DNA from: Kumtagia sp052180275
GTDB taxonomy: Bacteria > Pseudomonadota > Alphaproteobacteria > Rhizobiales > Rhizobiaceae
NCBI RefSeq assembly: GCF_052180275.1
Contig: NZ_CP197465.1
Location: 2,418,001 to 2,482,000, forward strand
Reading direction: 5' to 3'
Length of the DNA stretch: 64,000 nucleotides
Below are positions 42,159-50,658 of the stretch, piece by piece (the stretch's first letter is position 1; every line of letters begins with the position of its first letter). The notes under the pieces were generated by a model. The model did not search any database, was not told the DNA's origin, and saw only the letters and a program-made list of their open reading frames with translations. Made by a program: the position numbers and the translations under genes.

Positions 42159-42626
42159 CTACCCCGCCTTCACCAGCACCGCGCTGTCGAACTCGATCAC
42201 CTTGTCGCCGGTCGAGTCGAAACCCTCCGAGTGCAGCGACATCAGCCGCCAACCCGGGCGGGTCGCCAGCGGCCGGTGGCCGAGGATGGTGCGGGTGTAG
42301 GATACCGTCTCGCCGGCATAGACCGGCTTCAGCCATTTCAAATTGCTGAAGCCGGGGGAGGGGCCGAATTCCGGCTCGGGGCCTTCGCCTTGCCAGGCGC
42401 GGCCGCCATTGATCGGTGTGGCCAGGTTGCATTTCATCCAGGCGGCGGCGGTCTGCCAGCCCGATGCGCAGAGGCGGCCGAAGACGCTGCCTTCCGCCTT
42501 GGCCTCGTCGACGTGAAAGGGCTGCGGGTCGTATTTGACGGCGAACGCCTTGATGGCCTCCGGCGAAAAGCGGTAGGCGCCGATCGGCACCGTCACGCCG
42601 ACCTGAAGGTATTCGTCGAGGGTCAT
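42159..42626 (-). CDS. MaoC-like hotdog-fold dehydratase
   Basis: A 155-residue hotdog-fold protein with the hydratase signature region AVKYDPQPFHVDEAKAEGSV (about residues 29-48), holding the catalytic Asp and His, and an ASGWQTAAAWMK helix. MaoC proteins hydrate enoyl-CoA or related thioesters. Its ATG overlaps the stop of the upstream MaoC gene (ATGA); the two probably form a heterodimer. Confidence 0.9.
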   Translation of the reverse strand: MTLDEYLQVGVTVPIGAYRFSPEAIKAFAVKYDPQPFHVDEAKAEGSVFGRLCASGWQTAAAWMKCNLATPINGGRAWQGEGPEPEFGPSPGFSNLKWLKPVYAGETVSYTRTILGHRPLATRPGWRLMSLHSEGFDSTGDKVIEFDSAVLVKAG

Positions 42627-43081
42627 GTTGCTGCCCGCCGCAGGAACATGCCGGTGTTTTGCATATCGAACACGGTCTCGCCGTTCTGGTTGAAGAGTTC
42701 GAAACGGAAGGTGACGAAGCCGAGCGCGGGACGGGACTGCGACAGGCGCCGGGCCATGACGGTGCTGCGGCCGGTCAGCGTGTCGCCGGCAAGCACGGGC
42801 TTCCTCCATTTGACGTGATCGACGCCGGGCGCGCCCTGGGAGGTCGAATTCAGCAGGTAGGCGTCGCAGATCATGCGCATGAACATCGCGCAGGTGTGCC
42901 AGCCCGACGCGGACAGACCGCCGAGGATGCTCGCCTTGCCGGCTTCCTCGTCGAGATGCATCGGTTGCGGGTCGAACTCGCTGGCGAATTCGATGATCTC
43001 CTCCGCCGTCACCAGCTTGCTGCCCAGCGGGAGGGAGGCGCCCACCTCGAAATCCTCATAGGCCCAACGCTTGTCCGTCAT
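42623..43081 (-). CDS. MaoC-like hotdog-fold dehydratase
   Basis: This 152-residue paralog of the downstream gene has FASEFDPQPMHLDEEAGKAS (about residues 31-50) with the conserved Asp and His, then GLSASGWHTCAMFMRM. The pair is conserved next to ychF in rhizobia. Pathway not fixed; probable enoyl-CoA hydratase role. Confidence 0.9.
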   Translation of the reverse strand: MTDKRWAYEDFEVGASLPLGSKLVTAEEIIEFASEFDPQPMHLDEEAGKASILGGLSASGWHTCAMFMRMICDAYLLNSTSQGAPGVDHVKWRKPVLAGDTLTGRSTVMARRLSQSRPALGFVTFRFELFNQNGETVFDMQNTGMFLRRAAT

Positions 43082-43141
43082 CCGGCGCCCTCTCGCGAAC
43101 TGCGTGGCCGCCCTAGCAGACGGAAGCGAACATGGCCAGTG

Positions 43142-44116
43142 TCACAGCCAGCCGCGGCGCTTGAACCACCAGAAGGGCAGCACGGCTGCCAGCACCATGA
43201 TGCCGACGGCCAGCGGATAGCCATATTCCCATTTCAGCTCGGGCATGATGTCGAAATTCATGCCGTAGACCGAGGCGACCAGCGTCGGCGGCAGGAACAC
43301 GACGGCGGCCACCGAGACGATCTTGATGATGGCGTTCTGCTCGATGTTGATCATGCCCAGCGTCGCATCGAGCAGGAAGATGACCTTTTGCGACAGCGAT
43401 TCCGCATGGGCCGTCAGGGAGAGGATGTCGCGCGACAGCGTTTTTATCCGCGCCCGCAACTCCTTCTCATGGGGATCGGCCATGGTCACATTGCCGAGGA
43501 ACCCCATGACGCGCTGCAGGCTGACCAGGCTGTCCTGGATGTTGGAGATGAACAGTTCCTCGCGGCCGATCTGGCGCAGGATGATCTGGAAGCCCTGGTC
43601 GCGCTTCGACGCCTTCTTCTCGGTCGGATGGAAGATCCGGTGGGAAATCCCGATGACGTCGCTGCTGGCGCGCTCCAGGAGGTCCGCCAGCCGGTCGACG
43701 ATGGCTTCGAGCAGCGCGATCAGGATCGACTGACCGTCCATGCAGTTCAGGTCGGCGTTTTCGGCGCGCATCGGGAAAGTCTTGAAAGCGCGCGGCTCGT
43801 GGTAGCGCACGGTGATCAGCTTGCCTTTCGCCAGCACGAAGGTCACCGGCCCCATAACGTGGCTTTCGCCGTCGGCATGGGCGGGCAGCGTCGCGGTCAT
43901 GAAATACGCGCCGTTCTCGGAATAGAGGCGCGACGAGATCTCGATCTCCTCCATCTCCTCGCGCGTCGGCACGTCGACGCCGATCCATTTCTCGATCGCC
44001 GCCTCTTCCTCCTTGGTAGGCCCGACAAGGTCGGCCCAAACCACCTTCTCGTGCATATCGAACAGGTCCGGCACCTGGCGCAGCCGGTCCTTGTCCATGA
44101 CGAAGGCTCTGATCAT
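43142..44116 (-). CDS. corA: CorA-family magnesium/divalent cation transporter
   Basis: This 324-residue transporter has a large cytoplasmic N-terminal funnel and two C-terminal membrane helices, the first ending in the selectivity motif YGMNF (about residues 287-291) and the second VGIMVLAAVLPFWWF. It forms pentameric Mg2+ channels. The start at 44116 (MIRAFVMDKDRL) is chosen; the frame upstream to 44311 is not supported. Confidence 0.93.
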   Translation of the reverse strand: MIRAFVMDKDRLRQVPDLFDMHEKVVWADLVGPTKEEEAAIEKWIGVDVPTREEMEEIEISSRLYSENGAYFMTATLPAHADGESHVMGPVTFVLAKGKLITVRYHEPRAFKTFPMRAENADLNCMDGQSILIALLEAIVDRLADLLERASSDVIGISHRIFHPTEKKASKRDQGFQIILRQIGREELFISNIQDSLVSLQRVMGFLGNVTMADPHEKELRARIKTLSRDILSLTAHAESLSQKVIFLLDATLGMINIEQNAIIKIVSVAAVVFLPPTLVASVYGMNFDIMPELKWEYGYPLAVGIMVLAAVLPFWWFKRRGWL

Positions 44117-44422
44117 CGCCGGATTCCCTGATTTGAGCCGAGAGGATGCGCGGCTCCGGACCCTGCCGGGCGCAGAGGCCGGATAGACCCGCGGACCCAC
44201 GCCGTCAAGCCGGTCGGCATGCGTCCGGTCGCCCCAACTTCGACGGCTTGTCTCAAGCGGTCCGGCCCGCGGACGAACGGCTGCGGTCCGACCGAAAGTA
44301 CGATTGCACAAAGATCAGGCATCGCAAAAAATGAAGCTGCTTCGAGGGCACCGAATACCGAGTCGAGCTGCAAGCTGGCGCTGCCAAATTGCCGTCGACT
44401 TCAAAAACTTCGGGAGGAAGCA
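44117..44422. other. Intergenic region between divergent corA and DUF1097 genes
   Basis: About 306 bp holding the two divergent promoters. I see no riboswitch-like structure that I can name; magnesium leader elements were considered but not recognised. Nothing else supportable. Confidence 0.4.
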
Positions 44423-44953
44423 ATGCCACTACTGACTGCACTTGCAATAAGCATTGGTGTGCTGGGTGGGATCGCCACCTGGCTGTATGTGGGGCCGCTT
44501 GGAATGGCGGGCCTGCAGATATGGGCGGGGTTTGTCGCCTGGGCCGCCTATTATCATTCGGGCGGCACACAGGCAGCACTCAAGACCAACATCCCGGCGC
44601 ACATTTTCGGCGCCGTCGTCGCGTGGGTCGTGCTGATACTTCTCGGTTCGCTGGCGCCGTCGCTCGGCGTCCCTATCGCCGCCGGTATACTGGTCGGGAT
44701 CGGCGCCGCGATCCTGGTGATCGGCGCGAACGTGCCTGCATTGGGAAGCATACCGTCCTCCGTGTACGGCTTCGCCTGCGTTGCCGGCTACACGCTGCTT
44801 GCCGGCAAGCTGGGAACGCTGCTGACGGTCTCGGTGGTCGACAACGCGCTGATCAACATCGTCGTGTCGATGGTGATCGGGGCGCTGTTCGGCTTTGTCT
44901 CGGAAAAGCTCGGCGGCGCGCTCGCCGGATCGTCGCGCAAGGCGGCGGCCTGA
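44423..44953 (+). CDS. DUF1097-family membrane protein
   Basis: This 176-residue protein has five or six hydrophobic helices, with the family's AAYYHSGGTQAALKTNIPAH segment (about residues 41-60) after the first two. A strong ribosome-binding site (GGGAGGAAG) precedes ATG 44423. DUF1097 proteins are inner-membrane proteins of unknown function, sometimes beside urea or small-molecule transport genes. Confidence 0.88.
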   Translation: MPLLTALAISIGVLGGIATWLYVGPLGMAGLQIWAGFVAWAAYYHSGGTQAALKTNIPAHIFGAVVAWVVLILLGSLAPSLGVPIAAGILVGIGAAILVIGANVPALGSIPSSVYGFACVAGYTLLAGKLGTLLTVSVVDNALINIVVSMVIGALFGFVSEKLGGALAGSSRKAAA

Positions 44954-44967
44954 CGGAGACATTTTCC

Positions 44968-44992
44968 CGCGCCGGCGCATGCCGCCGGCGCG
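44968..44992. terminator. GC-rich hairpin between convergent genes
   Basis: cgcgccggcg (44968-44977) pairs with cgccggcgcg (44983-44992) over a 5-nt loop between the DUF1097 gene and the MBL-fold gene. There is no clear T-run on either side, so termination would be weak or Rho-assisted. Confidence 0.45.
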
Positions 44993-45041
44993 GAAGACAA
45001 TATCGATCGGAAGGACAGGACGTTGCCGTCCTGACGATGGC

Positions 45042-45935
45042 TTACTGCGCCTCTTGCGCCACCCGAAGCGCGACCGCCACATTGTTGCGATGGACGTCCT
45101 CGTAGGGAGCGAAATACCGGATCGAGCCCGCTTCGAGCTGAGGTGCAACGAATTCCCTGAGTGTGCGTTCGCGCATGGCGGGCTCGCGTGCAGCCTGCTG
45201 CAGCGACCCGATATAATCCTCGGTCGCCGCGATCAGCGTCTTGGCGTATCCACCGCCAGCGATGATGTCGGGATCGCCATGGTTGGGCAGGATCGAGCCC
45301 GGGTCGAGCGCCGCCAGCCTTTGCAGGTCTTCGAGATGCCGGTTGAAACTCTCGGGCTCACCGACATAGGTGACCGTGTCCTCCAGCGTATCGCCGGCAG
45401 GCAGGATCCTTTTCTCCGGCAGCCAGAGAACGGTCGCGTCGTCGCTGTGGATGTTCAATTCGATCAGTTCCACCCCACGATTGCCAACCTTGATCGACAT
45501 ATGGCCACTGAACAGCGTGGTGGGCAGGATCAGCGGAGCGATCGCCGGGGGACCTTCGAGCGTACCGGCCTCTATCGCCGCTTTGCGGCTTGCGAGATGT
45601 GCGGCCGTACGCCGGTTGGCGATGATCTCGCAATCGGCAAAAGCTTCGGTTCCAGCGACGTGGTCGAGGTGCCAGTGGCTGAGTACGACGGTGAATTTCG
45701 AGACGCCCAGCGCTTCCAGCGCGGCGCGAATGGTGCGCGCGTGGTCGAGCGAGATGTGCGTGTCGTAGACCAGTGCCTCATCGCCCTCGACGATCGCGTA
45801 GCTGGCGATGCCGAGCGACAGGGCGCCGTCGTCCACCCAGTTTGGTCCGGCGGCAAAGCGGTAGCCGTCGACCCGGCCGTCATAGAAGGCCAAAATGCCT
45901 TCGATGGGATGCAGGATGCGCAGGTGTTTTGTCAT
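45042..45935 (-). CDS. MBL-fold metallo-hydrolase
   Basis: This 297-residue metallo-beta-lactamase-fold hydrolase carries the metal motif LSHWHLDHVAGTE (about residues 85-97, HxHxDH). Further ligands are likely in NIHSDDATVLWL, the Asp in PAGDTLEDTV (about 186-195) and the late NHGDPD. No signal peptide. Substrate unknown; a broad family of esterases, lactonases and thioesterases. Monocistronic, followed by a hairpin. Confidence 0.88.
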   Translation of the reverse strand: MTKHLRILHPIEGILAFYDGRVDGYRFAAGPNWVDDGALSLGIASYAIVEGDEALVYDTHISLDHARTIRAALEALGVSKFTVVLSHWHLDHVAGTEAFADCEIIANRRTAAHLASRKAAIEAGTLEGPPAIAPLILPTTLFSGHMSIKVGNRGVELIELNIHSDDATVLWLPEKRILPAGDTLEDTVTYVGEPESFNRHLEDLQRLAALDPGSILPNHGDPDIIAGGGYAKTLIAATEDYIGSLQQAAREPAMRERTLREFVAPQLEAGSIRYFAPYEDVHRNNVAVALRVAQEAQ

Positions 45936-45974
45936 CGGCCGATTTTCCTGCCGGTTCGTGACCGCCGGAATGCC

Positions 45975-46050
45975 GGGACAGTTTACTCTGTTTCCGCAGA
46001 AGGGCGGATGCGCTTCAAGGCTGGTGCGGGCGGAAAAGTAAACTGTCCCC
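45975..46050. repeat. GGGGACAG-type inverted-repeat element, copy C
   Basis: This 76-bp element has ends gggacagtttact and agtaaactgtcccc and begins 5 nt after the ychF stop codon. The interior is the reverse complement of copy B's with few changes (for example ttgaagcg and ttctgcgg are shared), so the element was inserted in the opposite orientation. It probably terminates ychF transcription. Confidence 0.85.
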
Positions 46051-46055
46051 TGAGC

Positions 46056-47159
46056 TTACGTGTTGAATTTGAACAGCAGCACGTCGCCGTCCTGCACCAC
46101 ATATTCCTTGCCTTCGTCGCGGGCTTTTCCCGCTTCCTTGGCCGCGACCTCGCCGCCAAGGCCGATGAAGTCGTCATAGGCGATGGTCTGGGCACGGATG
46201 AAGCCGCGCTCGAAGTCGGTGTGGATGACGCCGGCCGCCTGCGGCGCCTTGGTGCCCTTCAAAATCGTCCAGGCGCGGGTCTCTTTCGGCCCGGCGGTGA
46301 AATAGGTGATGAGGTGCAAGAGGTCGTAACCGGCGCGGATCAGCTTATCCAGGCCCGGCTCCTCCAGGCCCATCGAAGCGAGGAATTCCAGTTCCTCGTC
46401 GTCGGGAAGCTGGGCAACCTCGGCCTCGATTGCCGCCGAAATCACCACCGTGCGGGCGCCTTGGGCGGCGGCCATCGCCTCTACCGCCCTGGTATGTTCG
46501 TTTCCGGTGGCGGCGTCCGCCTCGGCGACGTTGCAGACATAAAGCACCGGATGGGCGGTAAGCAGGTTCAGGCCCTGGAGCGTGCGCAGATCCTCGGCGG
46601 CGATGCCCGACAGCATGACGCGCGCCGGCTTGCCTTCCTGCAGAAGTTCCAGCGCCTTCTCCATGACAGGCAGCACCGTGAGCGCTTCCTTGTCTTTGCT
46701 CTGCCCTCGCTTGCGGAACTGGACGATACGGCGCTCGAGACTGTCGAGGTCGGCCAGCATCAGCTCTGTCTCGACGGTCTCGGCATCGGCCACCGGATTG
46801 ATGCGGCCTTCGACATGGGTGATGTCGTCATCCTCGAAGCAGCGCAGGACATGCACGATGGCGTCGACCTCGCGGATGTTGGCCAAAAACTGGTTGCCCA
46901 GCCCTTCGCCCTTCGACGCGCCGCGCACGAGGCCGGCGATGTCGACGAAGGAGATGCGGGTCGGGATGATCTCCTTCGACTTCGCGACCGCCGCGATCTT
47001 TTGCAGGCGCGGGTCCGGCACCGCCACTTCGCCTGTGTTCGGCTCGATGGTGCAGAAGGGATAGTTCGCCGCCTGCGCCGCGGCGGTGCGCGTCAGGGCG
47101 TTGAACAGCGTCGACTTGCCAACGTTGGGCAGCCCAACGATGCCGCATTTGAAACCCAT
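46056..47159 (-). CDS. ychF: Redox-regulated ATPase YchF (OLA1 family)
   Basis: This 367-residue P-loop NTPase has Walker A GLPNVGKS (residues 8-15), a G3 region DIAGLVRGASKGEGLGNQFL (about 70-89), and the YchF-specific NLLTAHPVLYVCNV segment where NKxD is replaced, giving ATP preference. The C-terminal TGS-like domain ends AKEAGKARDEGKEYVVQDGD. It binds ribosomes and is linked to translation and oxidative stress. Confidence 0.96.
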   Translation of the reverse strand: MGFKCGIVGLPNVGKSTLFNALTRTAAAQAANYPFCTIEPNTGEVAVPDPRLQKIAAVAKSKEIIPTRISFVDIAGLVRGASKGEGLGNQFLANIREVDAIVHVLRCFEDDDITHVEGRINPVADAETVETELMLADLDSLERRIVQFRKRGQSKDKEALTVLPVMEKALELLQEGKPARVMLSGIAAEDLRTLQGLNLLTAHPVLYVCNVAEADAATGNEHTRAVEAMAAAQGARTVVISAAIEAEVAQLPDDEELEFLASMGLEEPGLDKLIRAGYDLLHLITYFTAGPKETRAWTILKGTKAPQAAGVIHTDFERGFIRAQTIAYDDFIGLGGEVAAKEAGKARDEGKEYVVQDGDVLLFKFNT

Positions 47160-47169
47160 TTTTTTAGTC

Positions 47170-47619
47170 CTAGCGGGAGATCAGAATTTGTTCAGGGCTA
47201 TGGGCGAACGGATCGATGATCGTCAAGCCTTCGATTGACTGGCCGTCCTGCAAATCCTCCGACAGGAAGTGCGTGCAGCCCAATTCCAGCGCGGAGGCGA
47301 GCAGCAGGCAATCCCACCATGAGTAGCGATATCGAAGATGGAGGTGTCGGGCTGACGCACATGTTGCCGCTGAGAGTGGACTGCTGCCGATTTCCGTCAA
47401 TTGATCGACGATGGAGAAAACATGCTCCGGATTGGCAAACCATCGCTTTCGCAGCATCACGAAAGTCATTTCGTTCAGCACCTGGAGGTTGATGCGAGCA
47501 ATTTGACGGGCAGTCAGCGCACGCACCCAATGGATGGCCGTCTCAGCCTTTTCGCCGCCATCCCGATCATGGAGATACAGAAGGGTGTTGGTGTCGATAA
47601 ACACCCTAACGGCGGGCAT
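47170..47619 (-). CDS. PIN-domain toxin
   Basis: This 149-residue PIN ribonuclease has VRVFIDTNTLLYLHD (first Asp at about residue 9), a Glu in LQVLNEMTFVML and acidic residues in YSWWDCLLLASALELGCTHF (about 110-129). Its start at 47619 lies within the antitoxin gene's last codons (14-bp overlap). It is a type II toxin of VapC type by fold. Confidence 0.88.
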   Translation of the reverse strand: MPAVRVFIDTNTLLYLHDRDGGEKAETAIHWVRALTARQIARINLQVLNEMTFVMLRKRWFANPEHVFSIVDQLTEIGSSPLSAATCASARHLHLRYRYSWWDCLLLASALELGCTHFLSEDLQDGQSIEGLTIIDPFAHSPEQILISR

Positions 47620-47863
47620 TGCGCTCCTCGGATGTCGGCATGCGACCGTCTTCCATGACGCTCCACTTCGGCCCGGCGAGAATACGTTCGATCGCCTCCA
47701 GTTGCCGGTTTCGCCCGCGATCATTGTCAGCCGCGTCGTCAGCCTCGATCTTTCTTCGCGCTGCCTCGGCCAGATATTTCGACACGCTCTGGCCAGCCCG
47801 TGCGGCAGCGATGCGGGTGCGCTGCGCAAGCTCATCGTCCATTGAGATGGTCACGTTTTTCAT
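47606..47863 (-). CDS. Ribbon-helix-helix antitoxin
   Basis: This 85-residue protein has an N-terminal ribbon-helix-helix (MKNVTISMDDELAQRTRIAA, RAGQSVSKYLAEAARRKIEA) and an acidic, disordered C-terminus for binding the PIN toxin. It is first in the leftward pair, with a 19-bp palindrome just upstream as the probable operator. Confidence 0.88.
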   Translation of the reverse strand: MKNVTISMDDELAQRTRIAAARAGQSVSKYLAEAARRKIEADDAADNDRGRNRQLEAIERILAGPKWSVMEDGRMPTSEERNARR

Positions 47864-47878
47864 TTCACGATCTCACGA

Positions 47879-47897
47879 AAACACGAACTTCGTGTTT
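47879..47897. promoter_or_regulatory. 19-bp palindrome, probable antitoxin operator
   Basis: AAACACGAA c TTCGTGTTT has perfect 9-bp arms and lies 15 bp upstream of the ribbon-helix-helix antitoxin start. Its position and shape fit autoregulation of a type II toxin-antitoxin operon. Confidence 0.72.
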
Positions 47898-48016
47898 GTA
47901 TATGTGGATGGGCATTATCTTTGCAAGCAGTTCTCAACGATCTGCCGCGCGCCTTTGCAGACCGGAACCAATCCGCCGGCTTTCCGTTCGCACAGGCAGT
48001 AAAATGGAAAATCTTG

Positions 48017-48847
48017 ATGGTTGCTCCGCGCGCGGTGTGGAAGGGATTTCTGAAATTCGGCTCGGTCGCCTGCGCGATCAAGCTGGTCGGCGCAACGTCT
48101 GAGTCCGAAAAAATCCATTTCCGCATCCTCAACCGCAGGACGCGCGAGCCGGTGAAGAGCGCCTATCTCGATGAGGGGACAAGCAAGGTCGTCGAGGCTG
48201 AGGACCAGGTGAAGGGTTATGAACTCGGCAATGGTGAGTTCCTGCTACTGGAGCCTGACGAGATCAAGGCGCTGAAGCTGAGTTCGGAGCACACGCTGGA
48301 GGTCGAGGATTTCGTCGACCTCGACGCTGTCGACCAGCGCTATCTCGACAAGCCTTATCACGTCGTGCCGGCCGACCCGGCGGCGCGAGAGTCCTTCGCG
48401 GTGATCCGCGAGGCGCTGCGGCAAAAGAAGGCGGCGGTGCGCTCCTGCATCGTGCTCTACCAGCGCGGCCGCGAGGTGCTGATCCAGCCCGAGGGCGATG
48501 CGCTGCTGATGACCACGCTGCGCAACCGCAACGAGATGGTCGAGGCAGGCAGCGTGTTCGACGGGCTGAAGAAGGTGAAGACCGACCCGGAGATGATCGA
48601 GATCGCCGAACTTTTGATCGACAAGAAAACGACGATGTTCGATCCGTCGAAATTCGAGGATTCTTACGAGAATGCGCTGATCGCGATGATCAAGGCCAAG
48701 CAGCAGGGCAAGCAGCCGCCGAAACCCGCGCCGAGGCCGAAGGAGAACGTCGTCAACCTTGCCGATGTGCTGCGCAAGAGCCTCGCGCAGGAGGGGATTT
48801 CGCGGGAGAAAGGCGCTGCGAAGAAGGGGCGCGGCGCGGCGGCCTGA
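48017..48847 (+). CDS. ku: Ku DNA end-binding protein (bacterial NHEJ)
   Basis: This 276-residue Ku homodimer subunit has an N-terminal RAVWKGFLKFGSVACAIKLV, the central ring segment and a Lys-rich C-terminus (EKGAAKKGRGAAA). Ku binds double-strand DNA ends and recruits LigD. No ligD is visible nearby; rhizobia often have several ku-ligD sets elsewhere. Start ATG 48017, with GGAAAA upstream. Confidence 0.93.
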   Translation: MVAPRAVWKGFLKFGSVACAIKLVGATSESEKIHFRILNRRTREPVKSAYLDEGTSKVVEAEDQVKGYELGNGEFLLLEPDEIKALKLSSEHTLEVEDFVDLDAVDQRYLDKPYHVVPADPAARESFAVIREALRQKKAAVRSCIVLYQRGREVLIQPEGDALLMTTLRNRNEMVEAGSVFDGLKKVKTDPEMIEIAELLIDKKTTMFDPSKFEDSYENALIAMIKAKQQGKQPPKPAPRPKENVVNLADVLRKSLAQEGISREKGAAKKGRGAAA

Positions 48848-48906
48848 GTGTTGGAGGAAGGGCTGCGGTGAGCAGGACGCGCCGGCTAACCGCTCGTCCG
48901 GGGCGG

Positions 48907-49632
48907 CTAGGAATTCTTCCCGAACAGCTTCTTCAACATCGCCGCCATGGGTCCGGTTTCCGGCACCTGGACCGCCGGCTGCTGCGGCCGCGCCTGACGG
49001 ATGTGGCTCTGCGGCTTCGGCGCCTTGGGCGGCGGTCGGTCGTGGTCGCCGGTGGGCGGCAGCGCATCGCGCAGCGCCAGCGTGACCCGGTTCATGAATT
49101 CGTTGTCGTTGCCCTTGGCCAAGTAGGACACGTTGCCGGCGATCGCTTCCAGCAGCGGGTCCAGCCATTCTCCGTCCGCCCTGGAAAAATCGCCGAGTAC
49201 ATGGCCGTGCACGAGTTCCTTGACGCCGGGATGGCCGACGCCGATGCGCACGCGCCGAAAATCCTTACCGACATGCTGGTCGAGCGAGCGGATGCCGTTG
49301 TGGCCGGCGGCGCCGCCGCCGATCTTGACCCGCACTTTTCCGGCGGCGAGCTCGATCTCGTCGTAGAAGACGGTCAGCGCCGAGACCGGGAGCTTGTAGA
49401 AGCGCAACGCCTCGCCGACCGACTGGCCGGACAGGTTCATAAAAGTCTGCGGCTTGATGAGGACGATTTTTTCGCCGGCGATCTCGCCCGTCGCGATCAG
49501 GCCCTGGAATTTCTTCGACCAGGGCGAAAAGCCATGGCGGCGGGCAATCGCGTCCGCCGTCATGAAGCCGACATTGTGCCGGTTGTGGGCATATTGCGCG
49601 CCCGGGTTGCCGAGGCCAGCAAACAAAAGCAT
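48907..49632 (-). CDS. pth: Peptidyl-tRNA hydrolase
   Basis: This 241-residue enzyme frees tRNA from dropped-off peptidyl-tRNA. The start LLFAGLGNPGAQYAHNRHNV (with the catalytic His in NRHNVG), FMNLSGQSV and GGGAAGHNGIRSLD are diagnostic. The C-terminal ~45 residues (PPKAPKPQSHIRQARPQQPA) are an extra Pro/Gln-rich tail seen in some rhizobial members. It is in the order rplY-pth. Confidence 0.95.
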   Translation of the reverse strand: MLLFAGLGNPGAQYAHNRHNVGFMTADAIARRHGFSPWSKKFQGLIATGEIAGEKIVLIKPQTFMNLSGQSVGEALRFYKLPVSALTVFYDEIELAAGKVRVKIGGGAAGHNGIRSLDQHVGKDFRRVRIGVGHPGVKELVHGHVLGDFSRADGEWLDPLLEAIAGNVSYLAKGNDNEFMNRVTLALRDALPPTGDHDRPPPKAPKPQSHIRQARPQQPAVQVPETGPMAAMLKKLFGKNS

Positions 49633-49656
49633 GGCGTCGTTCCCGGGCGGCGAGGC

Positions 49657-50283
49657 TTATTCGGTGGCGGCCGGGGCGGCGGCCTCCGCCGGGGCATCCG
49701 TCTCGGGCCGCATCGCGGCGGAGCCGGCGATGGTGGCGATGGTGAAGTCGCGATCGTGGATGACCGGGCGCACGCCGGCCGGCAGCTTCACCGACGAGAT
49801 GTGGATGGAATCGCCGATATCGGCTCCCGAAAGGTCGACCGTGACGGAATCCGGGATAGCATCGGCCGGGCAGTGGAACTCGATCTCGTGGCGCACGATG
49901 TTGAGCACGCCGCCGCGCTTGATGCCGGGCGACTTGTCCTCGTTGATGAAGTGCACGGGCACCTCGACGTTGACCTCGGTGTTCTTGCCGATCCGCAGGA
50001 AGTCGACATGCATCGGCGTGTCCTTGACCGGATCCAACTGGTAGTCCTTGGGGAGGACCTGGATCTTCTGGCCGCCGACATCGATCGTGGCGACCGTGGT
50101 CAGAAAACCGCCGCCGTGGATCTTGTAGTAGATTTCCTTGTAGGAGAGAGCGATCGCCAGGGGAGGCTGCTTGTCTCCATAGATGACTGCAGGCACTTTA
50201 CCTTCGCGGCGAACTGCACGGGCGGACCCCTTACCGACCTGTTCGCGCGCGTCGGCCTTGAGCTCGTAGGTGTCGTGGCTCAT
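49657..50283 (-). CDS. rplY: Ribosomal protein bL25 (Ctc type)
   Basis: This 208-residue bL25 has an N-terminal 5S-rRNA-binding domain (YELKADAREQVGKGSARAVR, then GKVPAVIYG) and the longer C-terminal CTC domain, ending in an Ala/Glu-rich tail. The ATG at 50283 is preceded by a purine-rich site. It lies 24 bp upstream of pth, probably co-transcribed. Confidence 0.95.
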   Translation of the reverse strand: MSHDTYELKADAREQVGKGSARAVRREGKVPAVIYGDKQPPLAIALSYKEIYYKIHGGGFLTTVATIDVGGQKIQVLPKDYQLDPVKDTPMHVDFLRIGKNTEVNVEVPVHFINEDKSPGIKRGGVLNIVRHEIEFHCPADAIPDSVTVDLSGADIGDSIHISSVKLPAGVRPVIHDRDFTIATIAGSAAMRPETDAPAEAAAPAATE

Positions 50284-50658
50284 GGCTTTTCCTTTCGCGT
50301 TATTGGAGCGCCTCCGGCGAGCCAGGACGGCCATGCCGGAAACGTGGAAAGCCACCTTCGACGCAAACGGTCCAATCCGGAAGCCGGAGCAGGACCATGC
50401 GGAGATGGCGGCGATCGCCCGCGTTGCCTCCAAGGGTGTCTACGCGGGTGGCGGTCCTATAGCGGAGAGGGCGGAAAGGCGCAAGGTCGGGGGAAGATGG
50501 GGTTTGGCGGAATGTCTGGAATCGGTGGGGACCGGTCGGGCGGCTTCGGGCAGAAGGCGATGAAAAGCCGCCGTTTGCGAGGTTCAAAGAAACTCGGCTA
50601 CAAGGATCGGCGGCTTTCCAGACGAGTTGGCGTCCGACAACCCTTCGAAAAGACGTCG

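Noticed and set aside
44117..44422. A magnesium riboswitch upstream of corA
   Set aside because: No M-box or other leader structure could be recognised by eye.
44895..47219. A 774-codon + strand frame
   Set aside because: Antisense to the MBL-fold gene and ychF and passes through the GGGGACAG element.
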